Positions 1 through 9,121 of a stretch of DNA of 42,538 nt are shown in pieces; position 1 is the stretch's first letter; the number at the start of each line of letters is the position of its first letter. This DNA comes from an uncultured Pantoea sp. (GTDB lineage Bacteria > Pseudomonadota > Gammaproteobacteria > Enterobacterales > Enterobacteriaceae). Under the pieces are notes generated by a model. The model worked only from the letters and a program-made list of their open reading frames with translations. It had not been told where the DNA came from and searched no databases. The translations under genes were made by a program, and so were the position numbers. Where the stretch lies: assembly GCA_913775175.1 (NCBI GenBank), contig CAJYKU010000011.1, positions 1 to 42,538 on the forward strand. The letters are read 5' to 3'.

Positions 1-51
1 ACGGGCATGAATCTGCAGCATGTCCCAGGTTACGACGTATTTTTCGCTCAT
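1..51 (-). CDS. gpt: Xanthine-guanine phosphoribosyltransferase, N-terminal fragment
   Basis: The first 51 bases, read on the minus strand, begin with ATG and encode 17 residues (starting MSEKYVVTWDMLQ) that match the start of E. coli Gpt with one conservative change. Gpt salvages xanthine, guanine and hypoxanthine to their nucleotides with PRPP in the cytoplasm. The gene runs off the left edge. It is divergent from pepD, the arrangement found in E. coli. The catalytic PRPP-binding part is outside the window, so identity rests on this short N-terminus plus synteny. Confidence 0.85.
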   Translation of the reverse strand, partial: MSEKYVVTWDMLQIHAR

Positions 52-305
52 AAAAGGAATCCCAACCACCAAAAGTGGCTTAAAAATATGCAAGGGGGAA
101 AAGGTTGCGCGAGATTATAAGGATCTGGCGCGTTAAAAACCAGCATCCCTCACACTGGTTGCAGGTTTTTAGTGCGCCTGATAACACGTCCACGATTAAA
201 CAGTGATATTCTCTGGCTTATCACGTCAGATGAGCTGACGGCGATCTTTAACCGAAAACCTGCGTGCAAGCGGTCTGCCCGCCACGCTGATACAGGAGAC
301 GCATT
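52..305. other. Divergent gpt-pepD intergenic region
   Basis: This 254-bp gap separates the two divergent starts and must hold both promoters. A ribosome-binding site (ggag, 295-298) precedes the GTG start of pepD. No protein-coding or RNA gene was recognised, and I could not assign promoter boxes with confidence. Confidence 0.5.
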
Positions 306-1766
306 GTGTCTGAATTGTCTCAACTTTCCCCGCAGCCGCTGTGGGATATTTTCGCCAAAATCTGCTCAATTCCACACCCTTCGTATCATGAAGAGGCACT
401 GGCTGAACATGTGGTCAGCTGGGCAAAAGAGCATGGCTTTTGGGTCGAGCGCGATCGGACAGGAAATATCCTGATTCGCAAGCCAGCCACAGCGGGCATG
501 GAGAACCGCACGCCGGTAGCGCTACAGGCGCATCTGGATATGGTACCGCAGAAAAACAATGACACGGTGCATGACTTTACCAAAGATCCTATTCAGCCCT
601 GGGTTGATGGTGAATGGGTAAAAGCGCGTGGCACCACGCTGGGCGCAGATAACGGCATCGGCATGGCATCAGCGCTGGCGGTGCTGGCTGATAACAGCCT
701 GACTCATGGCCCGCTGGAAGTACTGCTGACGATGACCGAAGAGTCAGGCATGGATGGCGCATTTGGCCTGCAACCGGACTGGCTGCAGGCGGAGATCCTG
801 ATCAACACCGATTCTGAAGAAGAGGGTGAGATCTACATGGGTTGTGCCGGTGGTATCGACTTTATCACCACCCTGCCGCTGACCCGTGAAGCCGTTCCGG
901 CTGGCTTCGACACGCTGAAACTCACCTTAAAAGGGTTGAAGGGCGGCCACTCGGGTGCTGATATTCATCTTGGTCTTGGCAACGCCAATAAACTGCTGGC
1001 GCGTTTTCTTGCCGCGCACGCTCGCGAACTTGATCTGCGCCTGATTGATTTTACCGGTGGCACACTTCGTAACGCCATCCCGCGTGAAGCCTTTGTCACC
1101 CTTGCGGTAGAGAGCCAGAAGATTGATGCTCTGAAATCTGCTGCGGCACATTTCCAGTCAGTGCTGCTTAATGAGCTTGGCAGCAAAGAAAAAAATATTG
1201 TGCTGCAGACCGAGCCACTGGCACCGCTGGATCAGGCACTGAATGCTGAGAGTCGCGATCGCTTTATTAACCTGCTGAACAGCACGCCCAACGGCGTGAT
1301 CCGCAACTCCGACGTTGCGAAAGGCGTGGTCGAAACCTCGCTTAACGTAGGGGTTGTCAGCATGACGCAGGAAAATGCCGAAATCATTTGCCTGATCCGC
1401 TCGCTGGTCGATACCTGCAGAGAGTGGGTGGTGGAAACGCTGACCTCACTCGGCGCGCTGGCGGGTGCGCAGACCGCACCAAAAGGCGGCTATCCGGGCT
1501 GGCAGCCAGATGCTGATTCACCAGTGATGGCGCTGACACGCACCACGTATGAAGCGCTGTTCGGTAAAACGCCAAATATTCAGGTGATCCATGCTGGTCT
1601 TGAGTGCGGCCTGTTTAAAAAGCCTTATCCGCATATGGATATGGTTTCGATTGGTCCTACCATCACCGGACCACACTCACCGGATGAGCAGGTGCATATT
1701 GAGAGCGTGGGCCTCTACTGGAAGCTCCTGACTACACTGCTGAACGCAATTCCGGAAAAAAAGTAA
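306..1766 (+). CDS. pepD: Aminoacyl-histidine dipeptidase (peptidase D)
   Basis: Cytoplasmic zinc dipeptidase (carnosinase-type, M20 family) that cleaves Xaa-His and other unblocked dipeptides. The 486-residue product is almost collinear with E. coli PepD (485 aa). The M20 metal-site motifs are present: AHLD with H76 and catalytic D78, ADNG with bridging D115, EE at 145-146 (general base E145), D169 in NTDSEEEGE, and a C-terminal GPHSPDE His. The start is GTG at 306, chosen because the encoded MSELSQLSPQ is the known N-terminus and ggag lies 7 nt upstream; I recall E. coli pepD also starting with GTG. It appears monocistronic and converges on dinB. Confidence 0.97.
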   Translation: MSELSQLSPQPLWDIFAKICSIPHPSYHEEALAEHVVSWAKEHGFWVERDRTGNILIRKPATAGMENRTPVALQAHLDMVPQKNNDTVHDFTKDPIQPWVDGEWVKARGTTLGADNGIGMASALAVLADNSLTHGPLEVLLTMTEESGMDGAFGLQPDWLQAEILINTDSEEEGEIYMGCAGGIDFITTLPLTREAVPAGFDTLKLTLKGLKGGHSGADIHLGLGNANKLLARFLAAHARELDLRLIDFTGGTLRNAIPREAFVTLAVESQKIDALKSAAAHFQSVLLNELGSKEKNIVLQTEPLAPLDQALNAESRDRFINLLNSTPNGVIRNSDVAKGVVETSLNVGVVSMTQENAEIICLIRSLVDTCREWVVETLTSLGALAGAQTAPKGGYPGWQPDADSPVMALTRTTYEALFGKTPNIQVIHAGLECGLFKKPYPHMDMVSIGPTITGPHSPDEQVHIESVGLYWKLLTTLLNAIPEKK

Positions 1767-2163
1767 CCGGAAGTGACGCTGTTCAGTGCAGTTAAGCCGC
1801 GGCCTGTTTGCTGTTGCAAAGGCGTGGGTGCTTAATTGCTGGTTAGCCGGGCCTGGTTGCCCGGCTGACTTATCGGGAGAGTATCACTCCGGAGCGTGTC
1901 CGGAACCGTAAAGCAGTGTTAATACCGCGTCCGGCGACTTCTGCGACTTACGCGACTTACGCGACTTACGCGACTTACGCGACCAGAATAACGGTGCTGT
2001 TCAGCCGTGCAACCTGCTCTGCACAATATTTCTCTATCTTCACCCACTGCTGGCACACGGAAAACCCGCATCCAGACCAGCGAGAATCTCTGCGCTGAGA
2101 TAACAGAGCATTAGTGACAAAATTGTTATCTCTCACGATAACAGCAGCGGAGAGCGCGTAACA
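1767..2163. other. Convergent pepD-dinB intergenic region with hairpins
   Basis: This 397-bp stretch has no credible gene. It holds three structures. An 8-bp perfect hairpin (agccgggc/gcccggct, 1845-1866) may end pepD transcription but lacks a U-tract. A 9-bp tandem repeat array lies at 1934-1983 (separate entry). A 9-bp inverted repeat (gagataaca/tgttatctc, 2097-2132) is followed by a third gataaca copy at 2137-2143. Confidence 0.55.
1934..1983. repeat. Tandem repeat of a 9-bp unit (gcgacttac), about 5.5 copies
   Basis: Units start at 1934, 1943, 1952, 1961 and 1970 with a partial copy at 1979. The first unit differs in its last two bases and the next four are perfect. The period is a multiple of three, so an open frame crosses it, but no plausible gene encloses it. 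It is a simple-sequence tandem repeat that could vary in copy number. Confidence 0.9.
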
Positions 2164-3219
2164 CTACAGCCCCAGCAAAAGTTGACGCTCCAGTTGCGGA
2201 TCCATCAGCGTGACCTGCAATCCCACCAGCCGTACACCACGTCCGGCGCGCCGCTCCTCCCATACCCGACGCGCCACGGCCACCAAATCCTCTTTGTTCA
2301 GCACTGGCCAGACATGCTCCTGCGTGGTCTGCTGAAAATCATTAAATTTAAACTTTACTCCCTGCCGGGCAACCTGCCTGTCCGGACGGATTGCGCCCAG
2401 ACGGCGATCCAGTTCAGCATAGAGATAATCAATAATTGCCAGACACTGCTCCCAGTGATGAATATCATCAGGTAGCGTTCGCTCCACGCCCAGCGACTTA
2501 CGTTCGCGCTCAACAATCACTTCGCGATCGTCAATGCCGTTGCTGCGTTCCCAGAGCGCACGACCAAACTTGCCAAACCGCTTTAGCAGCAGTGACAGAT
2601 CGGCCTGTTGTACATCGGCACAGGTATATAATCCCATCTCTTCCAGTTTTTTGGTGGCCACTTTGCCTACGCCAGGAATTTTGCTGAGCTGCAAATCGTG
2701 CAGAAACGCCGGCACCGCCGCCGGGGTAATGACATACTGTCCATTGGGTTTATTGAGATCGGAGGCGATCTTAGCGAGAAACTTAATCGGGGCGATGCCA
2801 GCCGACGCGGTCAGCCCGGTTTCGCGCAGAATATCCGCCCGGATCGCCTGTGCCATCAGCGTTGCCGAGCCCTGACAGTGCGGACTGCTGGTAACGTCCA
2901 GGTAGGCTTCATCCAGTGAAAGAGGCTCAATCAGTGCGGTATAACGGGTGAAAATCTCCCGGATCTGGCGGGATGCTTCTTTATAAGCATCAAAACGCCC
3001 GGGTAACAAGCGCAGATGGGGGCAGAGCCGCAGTGCGGTTGAAGTTGGCATCGCGCTGCGTACACCATATTTACGTGCCGGATAGTTAGCCGTGCTGATC
3101 ACCCCACGCTGCACGCGATTGCCACCAATGGCGATCGGAATATCCCGCAGCGAAGGGTCATCACGCATCTCCACCGCCGCGTAAAAGCAGTCCATATCTA
3201 CATGAATGATTTTGCGCAT
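2164..3219 (-). CDS. dinB: DNA polymerase IV (Y-family translesion polymerase)
   Basis: Error-prone Y-family polymerase that bypasses N2-dG and other lesions, part of the SOS response. The product is 351 aa, the same length as E. coli DinB. Catalytic acids are at D8 (HVDMDCF) and D103/E104 (SLDEAYLD), followed by the helix-hairpin-helix KIPGVGKV region. The C-terminal QLLLGL is the beta-clamp-binding tail. A longer frame exists, but ATG at 3219 gives the conserved [10 protein letters not shown] start and has a strong ggagg site just upstream. A LexA box precedes it. Confidence 0.97.
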   Translation of the reverse strand: MRKIIHVDMDCFYAAVEMRDDPSLRDIPIAIGGNRVQRGVISTANYPARKYGVRSAMPTSTALRLCPHLRLLPGRFDAYKEASRQIREIFTRYTALIEPLSLDEAYLDVTSSPHCQGSATLMAQAIRADILRETGLTASAGIAPIKFLAKIASDLNKPNGQYVITPAAVPAFLHDLQLSKIPGVGKVATKKLEEMGLYTCADVQQADLSLLLKRFGKFGRALWERSNGIDDREVIVERERKSLGVERTLPDDIHHWEQCLAIIDYLYAELDRRLGAIRPDRQVARQGVKFKFNDFQQTTQEHVWPVLNKEDLVAVARRVWEERRAGRGVRLVGLQVTLMDPQLERQLLLGL

Positions 3220-3233
3220 ACCCCCTCCGAACA

Positions 3234-3249
3234 CTGGCTAAGTATACAG
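3234..3249 (-). promoter_or_regulatory. LexA box (SOS operator) of dinB
   Basis: On the minus strand the 16 bases read CTGTATACTTAGCCAG. They match the LexA consensus half CTGTATA and the closing CAG, and resemble the E. coli dinB box. The box lies 15 nt upstream of the dinB start, so it would overlap the promoter or transcript start and repress it. Confidence 0.8.
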
Positions 3250-3442
3250 TAGCAGACGCGTTCGGCAATCTTTGTGCTGCCTTTACGCTGACGGTCCGTG
3301 GTGTTTGCCCGCTTTTCTTCGCTGCTGGCTTGATTAAAAGCCAGACAATGTTAATGTTGCGCAGCGATAGCGGATATTTCCGATAGTGCAACTCAATGAC
3401 GCCGCGCGTCTCAGTTTCTCTTCACTTCAGGGTATACACAGA

Positions 3443-4186
3443 ATGGGCAGAATCGCATTGCTACTTGCGATGATTCTTATGCCAGTCCTTAGCTGGGCAG
3501 TCACACCGGAACCGGCACAACCACTGGCTCCGGTAAGCAAAGAGTTAAAGAAACAATTACTGGGCACCCCGGTATTTATTCAGATCTTCAAAGAGGAGCG
3601 TACGCTGGAGCTTTGGGGAAAAATTGGCAATGAGTATCGCCTGCTGGATAATTATCGCATCTGCAACTTTTCCGGTGGTCTGGGCCCGAAACGGCGTCAG
3701 GGCGACTTCAAAAGCCCGGAAGGTTTCTATCAGGTAAAACTTAATCAGCTCAAACCTGACAGCCGTTTCTACCGCGCGATTAACACCGGTTTTCCCAATC
3801 AGTACGATCGCAGTAAAGGGTATAATGGCAACTACCTGATGATTCACGGTGACTGTGTTTCCGTGGGCTGCTACGCCATGACCAATAGCTCAATGGATGA
3901 GATTTACAACTATGTCAATGCGGCGCTGCGTAACGGTCAGCAGGAGATGCAGTTAAATATCTATCCGTTCCGCATGACAGAAAGCAATATGCAGCGTCAT
4001 CGCTACTCAGCCTATATCGATTTCTGGCGTGAAATGCAGCCGGGTTATGCTTACTTCGCCAGATATCATGTGCCGCCAACTGTAAATGTAACGGCTACCG
4101 GACAGTATGCGGTAAATAACACGCCGGTGCTCTCCACACCGGACGCGGCGTCCAAATCATTCCTGGCGCTCACCCAGGCAAAATAG
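3443..4186 (+). CDS. yafK: L,D-transpeptidase-fold peptidoglycan-Lpp amidase (DpaA/YafK)
   Basis: Homologue of E. coli YafK/DpaA, a YkuD-fold periplasmic enzyme that detaches Braun's lipoprotein from peptidoglycan. The 247-residue product starts with a hydrophobic signal sequence (about 1-19, [10 protein letters not shown]...). It carries the catalytic signature [12 protein letters not shown] with H135 and nucleophile C143. The ATG at 3443 was chosen over an upstream GTG at 3386 because it places the signal peptide at the N-terminus as in E. coli; the Shine-Dalgarno (aggg) is weak and distant. The gene converges on yafJ, and the two coding regions overlap by 30 bp tail to tail. Confidence 0.93.
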   Translation: MGRIALLLAMILMPVLSWAVTPEPAQPLAPVSKELKKQLLGTPVFIQIFKEERTLELWGKIGNEYRLLDNYRICNFSGGLGPKRRQGDFKSPEGFYQVKLNQLKPDSRFYRAINTGFPNQYDRSKGYNGNYLMIHGDCVSVGCYAMTNSSMDEIYNYVNAALRNGQQEMQLNIYPFRMTESNMQRHRYSAYIDFWREMQPGYAYFARYHVPPTVNVTATGQYAVNNTPVLSTPDAASKSFLALTQAK

Positions 4187-4924
4187 TGCCCATTCGCCTG
4201 GTGCTATCCGGTGCCAGGTCTCATTTCCGGTCAGCGGCTGCGTGGCAACAACGGTTACCACATCATGTGGCGTAGTCTGCTGCTGGAAATCGATCTCAAC
4301 ATCCTGATCCAGCAACTGCGCTTTGCCAAATGGCGCGCGCCGGGTGATCCAGTACAGATTGGTGGAGCAGAAAGCCATCAGATAGCGCCCATCCGACAGC
4401 AGCATATTAAAGACGCCCTTTTCACGTAGCTGCAGCGCGAGTTCCGCCACGTAACGAAACACCGCAGGCCAGTTACCCGGCGTGCGCGGATAACGCGCCT
4501 GTAGCTGTGAGAGGATCCAGCAAAACGCTTTTTCGCTATCGGTTTCACCCACCGGCCGGAAGTGTCCGCTATCGAGCTGACGATAACCTTTAAGCTGTCC
4601 GTTATGAGCATAAGTCCAGTTCCGTCCCCATAGTTCGCGGGTAAAGGGATGGGTATTCTCCAGCGAGACCTCGCCACGATTTGCCTGGCGGATATGTGCA
4701 ACCACTGAGTGCGATTTAATCGGATACTCCTGCACCAGGCGGGCAATCGGTGAATTTACGCTTGGCAGCGGATCTTTAAAGGTGCGGCATCCTTTACCTT
4801 CGTAAAATGCGATGCCCCAGCCATCTTTATGTGGACCAGTACCGCCACCGCGCTGTACCAGCCCGGTGAAACTAAAACAGATATCCGTAGGGACATTAGC
4901 GCTCATCCCGAGCAGTTCACACAT
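4157..4924 (-). CDS. yafJ: Class II glutamine amidotransferase-family protein YafJ
   Basis: 255 residues, collinear with E. coli YafJ. It has the Ntn-hydrolase glutamine amidotransferase fold: the second residue is the nucleophilic Cys (MCELLGM), exposed after Met removal, and motifs such as [12 protein letters not shown] and GETDSEKAF belong to the glutaminase domain. No synthase domain is attached and the physiological substrate is not established. A start two codons upstream is possible but would bury the Cys, so ATG 4924 is preferred. It follows gmhA by 48 bp on the same strand, so cotranscription is possible. Confidence 0.92.
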   Translation of the reverse strand: MCELLGMSANVPTDICFSFTGLVQRGGGTGPHKDGWGIAFYEGKGCRTFKDPLPSVNSPIARLVQEYPIKSHSVVAHIRQANRGEVSLENTHPFTRELWGRNWTYAHNGQLKGYRQLDSGHFRPVGETDSEKAFCWILSQLQARYPRTPGNWPAVFRYVAELALQLREKGVFNMLLSDGRYLMAFCSTNLYWITRRAPFGKAQLLDQDVEIDFQQQTTPHDVVTVVATQPLTGNETWHRIAPGEWALFCLGERQE

Positions 4925-4972
4925 GCTCACCCCCTTTTTTGACCCTCTCCGCTTACAGGCGAGGGGCGTTAA

Positions 4973-5551
4973 TTACTTAACCATCTCTTTTTCAATCAGC
5001 AGCATCAGGATATGGATCACTTTAATATGGATCTCCTGAATGCGGTCGGCATAGCCAAAATGAGGAACGCGGATTTCAATATCAGCGCTGCCAGCCATTT
5101 TGCCGCCATCTTTCCCGGTCAGTGTGATGACTTTCATGCCCTGCGCACGTGCTGCCTCTATCGCTTTAATGATATTCGCGGAGTTACCGGAGGTAGAGAG
5201 CCCCAGCAGGACATCACCCTCGCGGCCGACCGCTTCAATATAACGCGAAAACACATGGTCATAGCCGAAATCGTTACTGACGCAGGAGAGATGACTGACA
5301 TCTGAAATCGCAATCGCCGGATAGCCGGGACGATTCTCGCGATAGCGCCCGGTCAGCTCCTCTGCAAAGTGCATTGCGTCGCAGTGTGAGCCACCGTTGC
5401 CGCAGGAGAGTACCTTACCACCCGCTTTAAAGCTGTCTGCCAGTAATACCGCCGCCCGCTGAATGGCGTGAATATTTGCGTCATCACTCAGAAATTTTGT
5501 CAGGGTGTCCGCCGCTTCATTGAGTTCTGAACGAATGATGTCCTGGTACAT
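4973..5551 (-). CDS. gmhA: Phosphoheptose isomerase
   Basis: Converts sedoheptulose 7-phosphate to D-glycero-D-manno-heptose 7-phosphate, the first step of ADP-heptose synthesis for the LPS inner core. The product has 192 residues, the E. coli length, with a single SIS domain. The phosphate-binding loop [16 protein letters not shown] and zinc ligands H61 and E65 are visible, with a C-terminal QEIHIKVIH segment carrying the remaining ligands. Also called lpcA. Confidence 0.97.
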   Translation of the reverse strand: MYQDIIRSELNEAADTLTKFLSDDANIHAIQRAAVLLADSFKAGGKVLSCGNGGSHCDAMHFAEELTGRYRENRPGYPAIAISDVSHLSCVSNDFGYDHVFSRYIEAVGREGDVLLGLSTSGNSANIIKAIEAARAQGMKVITLTGKDGGKMAGSADIEIRVPHFGYADRIQEIHIKVIHILMLLIEKEMVK

Positions 5552-5751
5552 AGTTGATGTCCTTTAACAGGGAGAGATCCGGCAAGTTTAACGGAATGGC
5601 TCAGGGGCGCAAAGCGCTGACCACAGCGAAACGCATCTGCTCTGCTTACGCTGGCTGAATAAACGGTCTCTGCTCACGATTTTGTGAACCCTGTTGTAAT
5701 TGTGATGTAAACGGATTGCTTATTAAGACGCGCTGATCTAAACCTTTCACT

Positions 5752-5768
5752 AACAGGTCAGACCTCTT
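5752..5768 (+). promoter_or_regulatory. FadR-like operator upstream of fadE
   Basis: The 17 bases aacaggtcagacctctt contain the perfect 11-bp palindrome aggtc-a-gacct (5755-5765). This fits the TGGTNNGACCA-type core recognised by FadR, the fatty-acid-responsive GntR repressor of fad genes. It ends 22 nt before the fadE start. Confidence 0.75.
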
Positions 5769-5790
5769 ACTACTTACGGAGCGATTCATC

Positions 5791-8235
5791 ATGTTGCTGG
5801 TTTCGATCGTAGCGACGCTACTACTGGTTAGCGCCCTCTTCTATCATCAGATCTCTTTGCGGCTAAGCAGCGTTATCCTGCTACTGTGGACCGCTGCGCT
5901 GGCGATAGCTGGCCTCTGGACTCCCTGGCTGCTGCTGCCGCTGGCAATTATTCTGCTGCCCTTTAACCTGCCTGCGATGCGTCAGCGACTCTTCTCGCTG
6001 CCAGCGCTACAGGGCTTTAAAAAAGTGATGCCGCCAATGTCCCGTACTGAGCAGGAGGCGATTGATGCCGGCACAACGTGGTGGGAAGGCGATCTGTTTC
6101 GCGGTAAACCTGACTGGCAGAAGCTGCATAACTATCCACAGCCACACCTGACAGAAGAGGAGCAGGCATTTCTTGATGGGCCGGTTGAAGAAGCCTGTCG
6201 CATGGCAAACGATTTTGCCATCACACATGAAATGGCTGACTTACCGCCGGAGCTCTGGGCTTATCTCAGGCAGCAGCGCTTCTTCGCTATGATCATTAAA
6301 AAAGAGTATGGCGGCCTGGAATTTTCTGCCTACGCTCAGGCGCGCGTGCTGCAAAAGCTGGCGGGTGTCTCTGGTATTCTGGCAATTACCGTGGGCGTGC
6401 CTAACTCGCTTGGCCCGGGCGAACTGTTGCAGCACTACGGCACTGATGAGCAGAAAAATCACTATCTGCCGCGTCTGGCGCGTGGCGATGAGATCCCCTG
6501 CTTTGCCCTTACCAGCCCGGAAGCGGGTTCTGACGCCGGCGCGATCCCGGATACTGGCGTGGTCTGTATGGGTGAATGGCAGGGTCAGCAGGTGCTGGGT
6601 ATGCGCCTGACCTGGAACAAACGCTATATTACGCTGGCACCTGTTGCCACGGTGCTGGGTCTGGCATTTAAACTTTCTGACCCTGAAGGGCTGCTGGGCG
6701 ATAAAAAAGAGCTGGGTATCACCTGTGCGCTGATCCCGACCCGTACACCAGGCGTGGAGATTGGTCATCGTCATTTCCCGCTAAACGTTCCATTCCAGAA
6801 TGGGCCGACGCGCGGTAACGATATTTTTGTCCCTATTGACTACATTATTGGCGGGCCAGCAATGGCGGGCCAGGGCTGGCGTATGCTGGTCGAGTGCCTC
6901 TCTGTGGGACGTGGCATCACACTGCCTTCAAACTCAACCGGCAGTCTGAAAAGCCTGGCCCTGGCGACCGGTGCCTACGCACATATCCGTCGTCAGTTCA
7001 AAGTTGCTATCGGTAAAATGGAAGGTATTGAAGAACCACTGGCGCGTATTGCCGGCAATGCCTATGTGATGGACGCTGCTGCTACGCTGATCACTACCGG
7101 TATCATGCAGGGTGAAAAGCCAGCGGTGCTCTCCGCTATTGTGAAATATCACTGCACCCATCGTGGTCAGCGCGCAATTATCGATGCAATGGATATCGCG
7201 GGTGGTAAAGGCATTATGCTGGGCGACAGTAACTTCCTTGCCCGCGCCTATCAGGGAGCCCCTATCGCCATTACCGTTGAGGGCGCGAATATATTGACCC
7301 GCAGCATGATTATCTTTGGTCAGGGCGCGATCCGCTGCCATCCATGGGTGCTGAAAGAGATGGATGCAGCAGCCAAAAATGATCTCTCCAGCTTTGACCG
7401 CGCACTGTTTGGTCATATCGGGCATGTTGGCAGCAGTATGATACGTAGCCTGTGGCTGGGGCTGACAAATGGCCGCACCAGCAACGCGCCAACCCGGGAT
7501 GCGACTCGTCACTACTATCAGCAGCTGAACCGCCTGAGCGCGAATCTGGCACTGTTATCAGATATTTCGATGGCCGTGCTGGGCGGCAGCCTGAAACGCC
7601 GCGAACGTATCTCTGCACGCCTTGGCGATGTACTGAGCCAGATGTATCTGGCGTCGGCTACGCTGAAACGCTATGACGATGAAGGACGCAACGAGGCCGA
7701 TCTGCCGCTGGTTCACTGGGGCGTGCAGGATGCGCTGCATCAGGCAGAAACGGCAATGGACGACCTGCTGCGCAACTTCCCGAACCGGCTGGCTGCTGCT
7801 GCACTACGCATAGCTATATTTGCCGGAGGCAAACACTGTCTGCCACCGTCTGACAAACTCGATCACAAACTGGCGAAGCTGCTGCAGCTGCCTTCGGCAA
7901 CCCGCAGTCGTCTTGGTCGCGGTCAATACCTGGAGCCATCTGAGTTCAATCCGGCTGGTCAGCTTGAACAGGCATTGCAGGATGTTATGGCGGCAGAAGT
8001 GATTCACGATCGTCTTTGCCAGCAGCAGAAAAAACATTTCTCATTTACCCGGCTTGATGCGCTGGCACAGCAGGCGCTGAAAGAACACTGGATCAATGAG
8101 AGCGAAGCGCAGGTGCTGATCCGCGCTGAAGCAAGTCGTCTGAAAGCGATTAATGTTGATGAGTTTGCGCCGGAAGCGCTGGCCGTACCCAAACCGCAGG
8201 ATAAATCGCAGGTTCGCTCAAGCGAAGCAGCCTGA
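5791..8235 (+). CDS. fadE: Acyl-CoA dehydrogenase
   Basis: First enzyme of fatty-acid beta-oxidation; oxidises acyl-CoA to trans-2-enoyl-CoA with FAD. The product is 814 residues, identical in length to E. coli FadE. The first about 60 residues are strongly hydrophobic (membrane anchor). An acyl-CoA dehydrogenase core spans roughly 120-530 and a long C-terminal domain typical of FadE follows. E497 in VEGANILTR sits where the family's catalytic glutamate is expected. ATG 5791 is preceded by ggag at 5778. A FadR-like site lies upstream and a strong terminator follows the stop. Confidence 0.96.
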   Translation: MLLVSIVATLLLVSALFYHQISLRLSSVILLLWTAALAIAGLWTPWLLLPLAIILLPFNLPAMRQRLFSLPALQGFKKVMPPMSRTEQEAIDAGTTWWEGDLFRGKPDWQKLHNYPQPHLTEEEQAFLDGPVEEACRMANDFAITHEMADLPPELWAYLRQQRFFAMIIKKEYGGLEFSAYAQARVLQKLAGVSGILAITVGVPNSLGPGELLQHYGTDEQKNHYLPRLARGDEIPCFALTSPEAGSDAGAIPDTGVVCMGEWQGQQVLGMRLTWNKRYITLAPVATVLGLAFKLSDPEGLLGDKKELGITCALIPTRTPGVEIGHRHFPLNVPFQNGPTRGNDIFVPIDYIIGGPAMAGQGWRMLVECLSVGRGITLPSNSTGSLKSLALATGAYAHIRRQFKVAIGKMEGIEEPLARIAGNAYVMDAAATLITTGIMQGEKPAVLSAIVKYHCTHRGQRAIIDAMDIAGGKGIMLGDSNFLARAYQGAPIAITVEGANILTRSMIIFGQGAIRCHPWVLKEMDAAAKNDLSSFDRALFGHIGHVGSSMIRSLWLGLTNGRTSNAPTRDATRHYYQQLNRLSANLALLSDISMAVLGGSLKRRERISARLGDVLSQMYLASATLKRYDDEGRNEADLPLVHWGVQDALHQAETAMDDLLRNFPNRLAAAALRIAIFAGGKHCLPPSDKLDHKLAKLLQLPSATRSRLGRGQYLEPSEFNPAGQLEQALQDVMAAEVIHDRLCQQQKKHFSFTRLDALAQQALKEHWINESEAQVLIRAEASRLKAINVDEFAPEALAVPKPQDKSQVRSSEAA

Positions 8236-8253
8236 AGCTGAAAACTGATATGC

Positions 8254-8281
8254 AACGCCTCCTGCCGGAGGCGTTTTTTTG
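8254..8281 (+). terminator. Rho-independent terminator of fadE
   Basis: Perfect 9-bp stem aacgcctcc/ggaggcgtt with a 4-nt loop followed by seven T residues, 18 nt after the fadE stop. The minus strand lacks a matching U-tract, so it works mainly for fadE. Confidence 0.93.
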
Positions 8282-8296
8282 CCTGTCGTCAGCACT

Positions 8297-8995
8297 CTAC
8301 CCCGCCTGACGAATACGGGCGACCAGCGCCTCTTCATCAGCAATATGCCCGGCGGCCAGCATCAGCGTACGGCCCAGCGTCAGAACATGCTGATAGCAGG
8401 CTGTCTGCATCTCAGTATCACTGATAGCGGCCAGTTCATTAAGCTTCTCAGCACTGAGCACACGCTGGATTAGCGCTGCACCGCTATAGCCAATCGCATC
8501 GTGCCAGATCGCCTGCAGCAGTAACGGGCAGTAACCAGGCTCGCTGAACAGCGGATCACCCGCAATCTGCTGATGAAAATGTTCAGCGAATGCACGCCAG
8601 AACTGCTGTATCTCCAGCAGACGCTGTTCACGCGCATCAGCCGCCTCGCGAGGTGAAAGCCAGCCGGGTGCAACGCAGTAGTGAAGCAGAAGATCTGTCA
8701 GCGTCTGGCTGACAGCAAAGCCGGTGGGCACCATAAGAGCGCTTTCGGGCAGACGCGTTTCTGTGCAGGTGAGAAAACGCCAGCGCAGTGCAGCCAGTAT
8801 GCGCTGTAGCGCACCATCCTGCACCAGCTCAGCCACCAGCGGCTGCAGAGCAGCGGGCACTGACGTTTTCTGCCAGCTGAATAGCTGCTGCGCTTTATCG
8901 CGCGCGGCAGATGACGCAGAGAGCGGCGAAGTCGCCAGCAGGCGCTGCGCCAGATTGTCACCTGTCGTAGCGGAAGATGTAGAGTGTTGTGCCAT
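8297..8995 (-). CDS. Truncated MtnK-like protein lacking the kinase active site
   Basis: Intact 232-residue frame with a good ribosome site (aggag, 6 nt before ATG). Its last about 170 residues resemble the C-lobe of 5-methylthioribose kinase (MtnK). LRWRFLTCTET aligns with the segment just before the kinase HGDLHTGS loop, VPTGFAVSQTLTDLLLHY with the conserved GPxGFDVGxxxANL region, and IWHDAIGYSGAALIQRV with the EEAIGFAGCELIRR helix. The HGDLHTGS and DPEF catalytic segment (about 27 residues) is missing between these blocks, and only about 60 unrelated residues remain in place of the N-lobe. It should therefore be kinase-dead. It is divergent from a methionine-salvage aminotransferase with MetJ-like boxes between. 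The homology is from memory; a decaying remnant or a repurposed protein are both possible. Confidence 0.6.
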   Translation of the reverse strand: MAQHSTSSATTGDNLAQRLLATSPLSASSAARDKAQQLFSWQKTSVPAALQPLVAELVQDGALQRILAALRWRFLTCTETRLPESALMVPTGFAVSQTLTDLLLHYCVAPGWLSPREAADAREQRLLEIQQFWRAFAEHFHQQIAGDPLFSEPGYCPLLLQAIWHDAIGYSGAALIQRVLSAEKLNELAAISDTEMQTACYQHVLTLGRTLMLAAGHIADEEALVARIRQAG

Positions 8996-9020
8996 TATCT
9001 GCTCCTGTAAAAGCTGGTTT

Positions 9021-9036
9021 AGCCGTCTAAGCGTCT
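9021..9036. promoter_or_regulatory. Tandem MetJ-like boxes
   Basis: Two adjacent octamers, agccgtct and aagcgtct, match the MetJ consensus AGACGTCT at 7/8 and 6/8 positions. MetJ needs at least two contiguous octamers, which is the arrangement here. They lie directly upstream of the predicted ybdL promoter and 25 nt upstream of the divergent MtnK-like start. Confidence 0.55.
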
Positions 9037-9039
9037 TGA

Positions 9040-9068
9040 TTGCTAAAGATTAGCATCCTGATTATAGT
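9040..9068 (+). promoter_or_regulatory. Candidate sigma70 promoter of ybdL-yafV
   Basis: -35 TTGCTA (9040-9045) and -10 TATAGT (9063-9068) are separated by 17 bp, 53 nt before the ybdL ATG. The MetJ-like boxes abut the -35 element. Confidence 0.5.
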
Positions 9069-9121
9069 GTCAGCAATACCGGGTATTTCATCTCGCCATT
9101 TGCGCGTAAGGCCAGCTCACC

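Noticed and set aside
1934..1983. Repeat array as a possible CRISPR
   Set aside because: Units are 9 bp and directly adjacent with no spacers or cas genes.
3431..3440. ggtatacaca upstream of yafK as an HpxS-type box
   Set aside because: Only the six-base GTATAC core is shared, which is common by chance, and the gene is unrelated to purine use.
6241..6774. 177-residue antisense frame within fadE
   Set aside because: It mirrors codon structure of fadE on the opposite strand, has no family features and no ribosome site.
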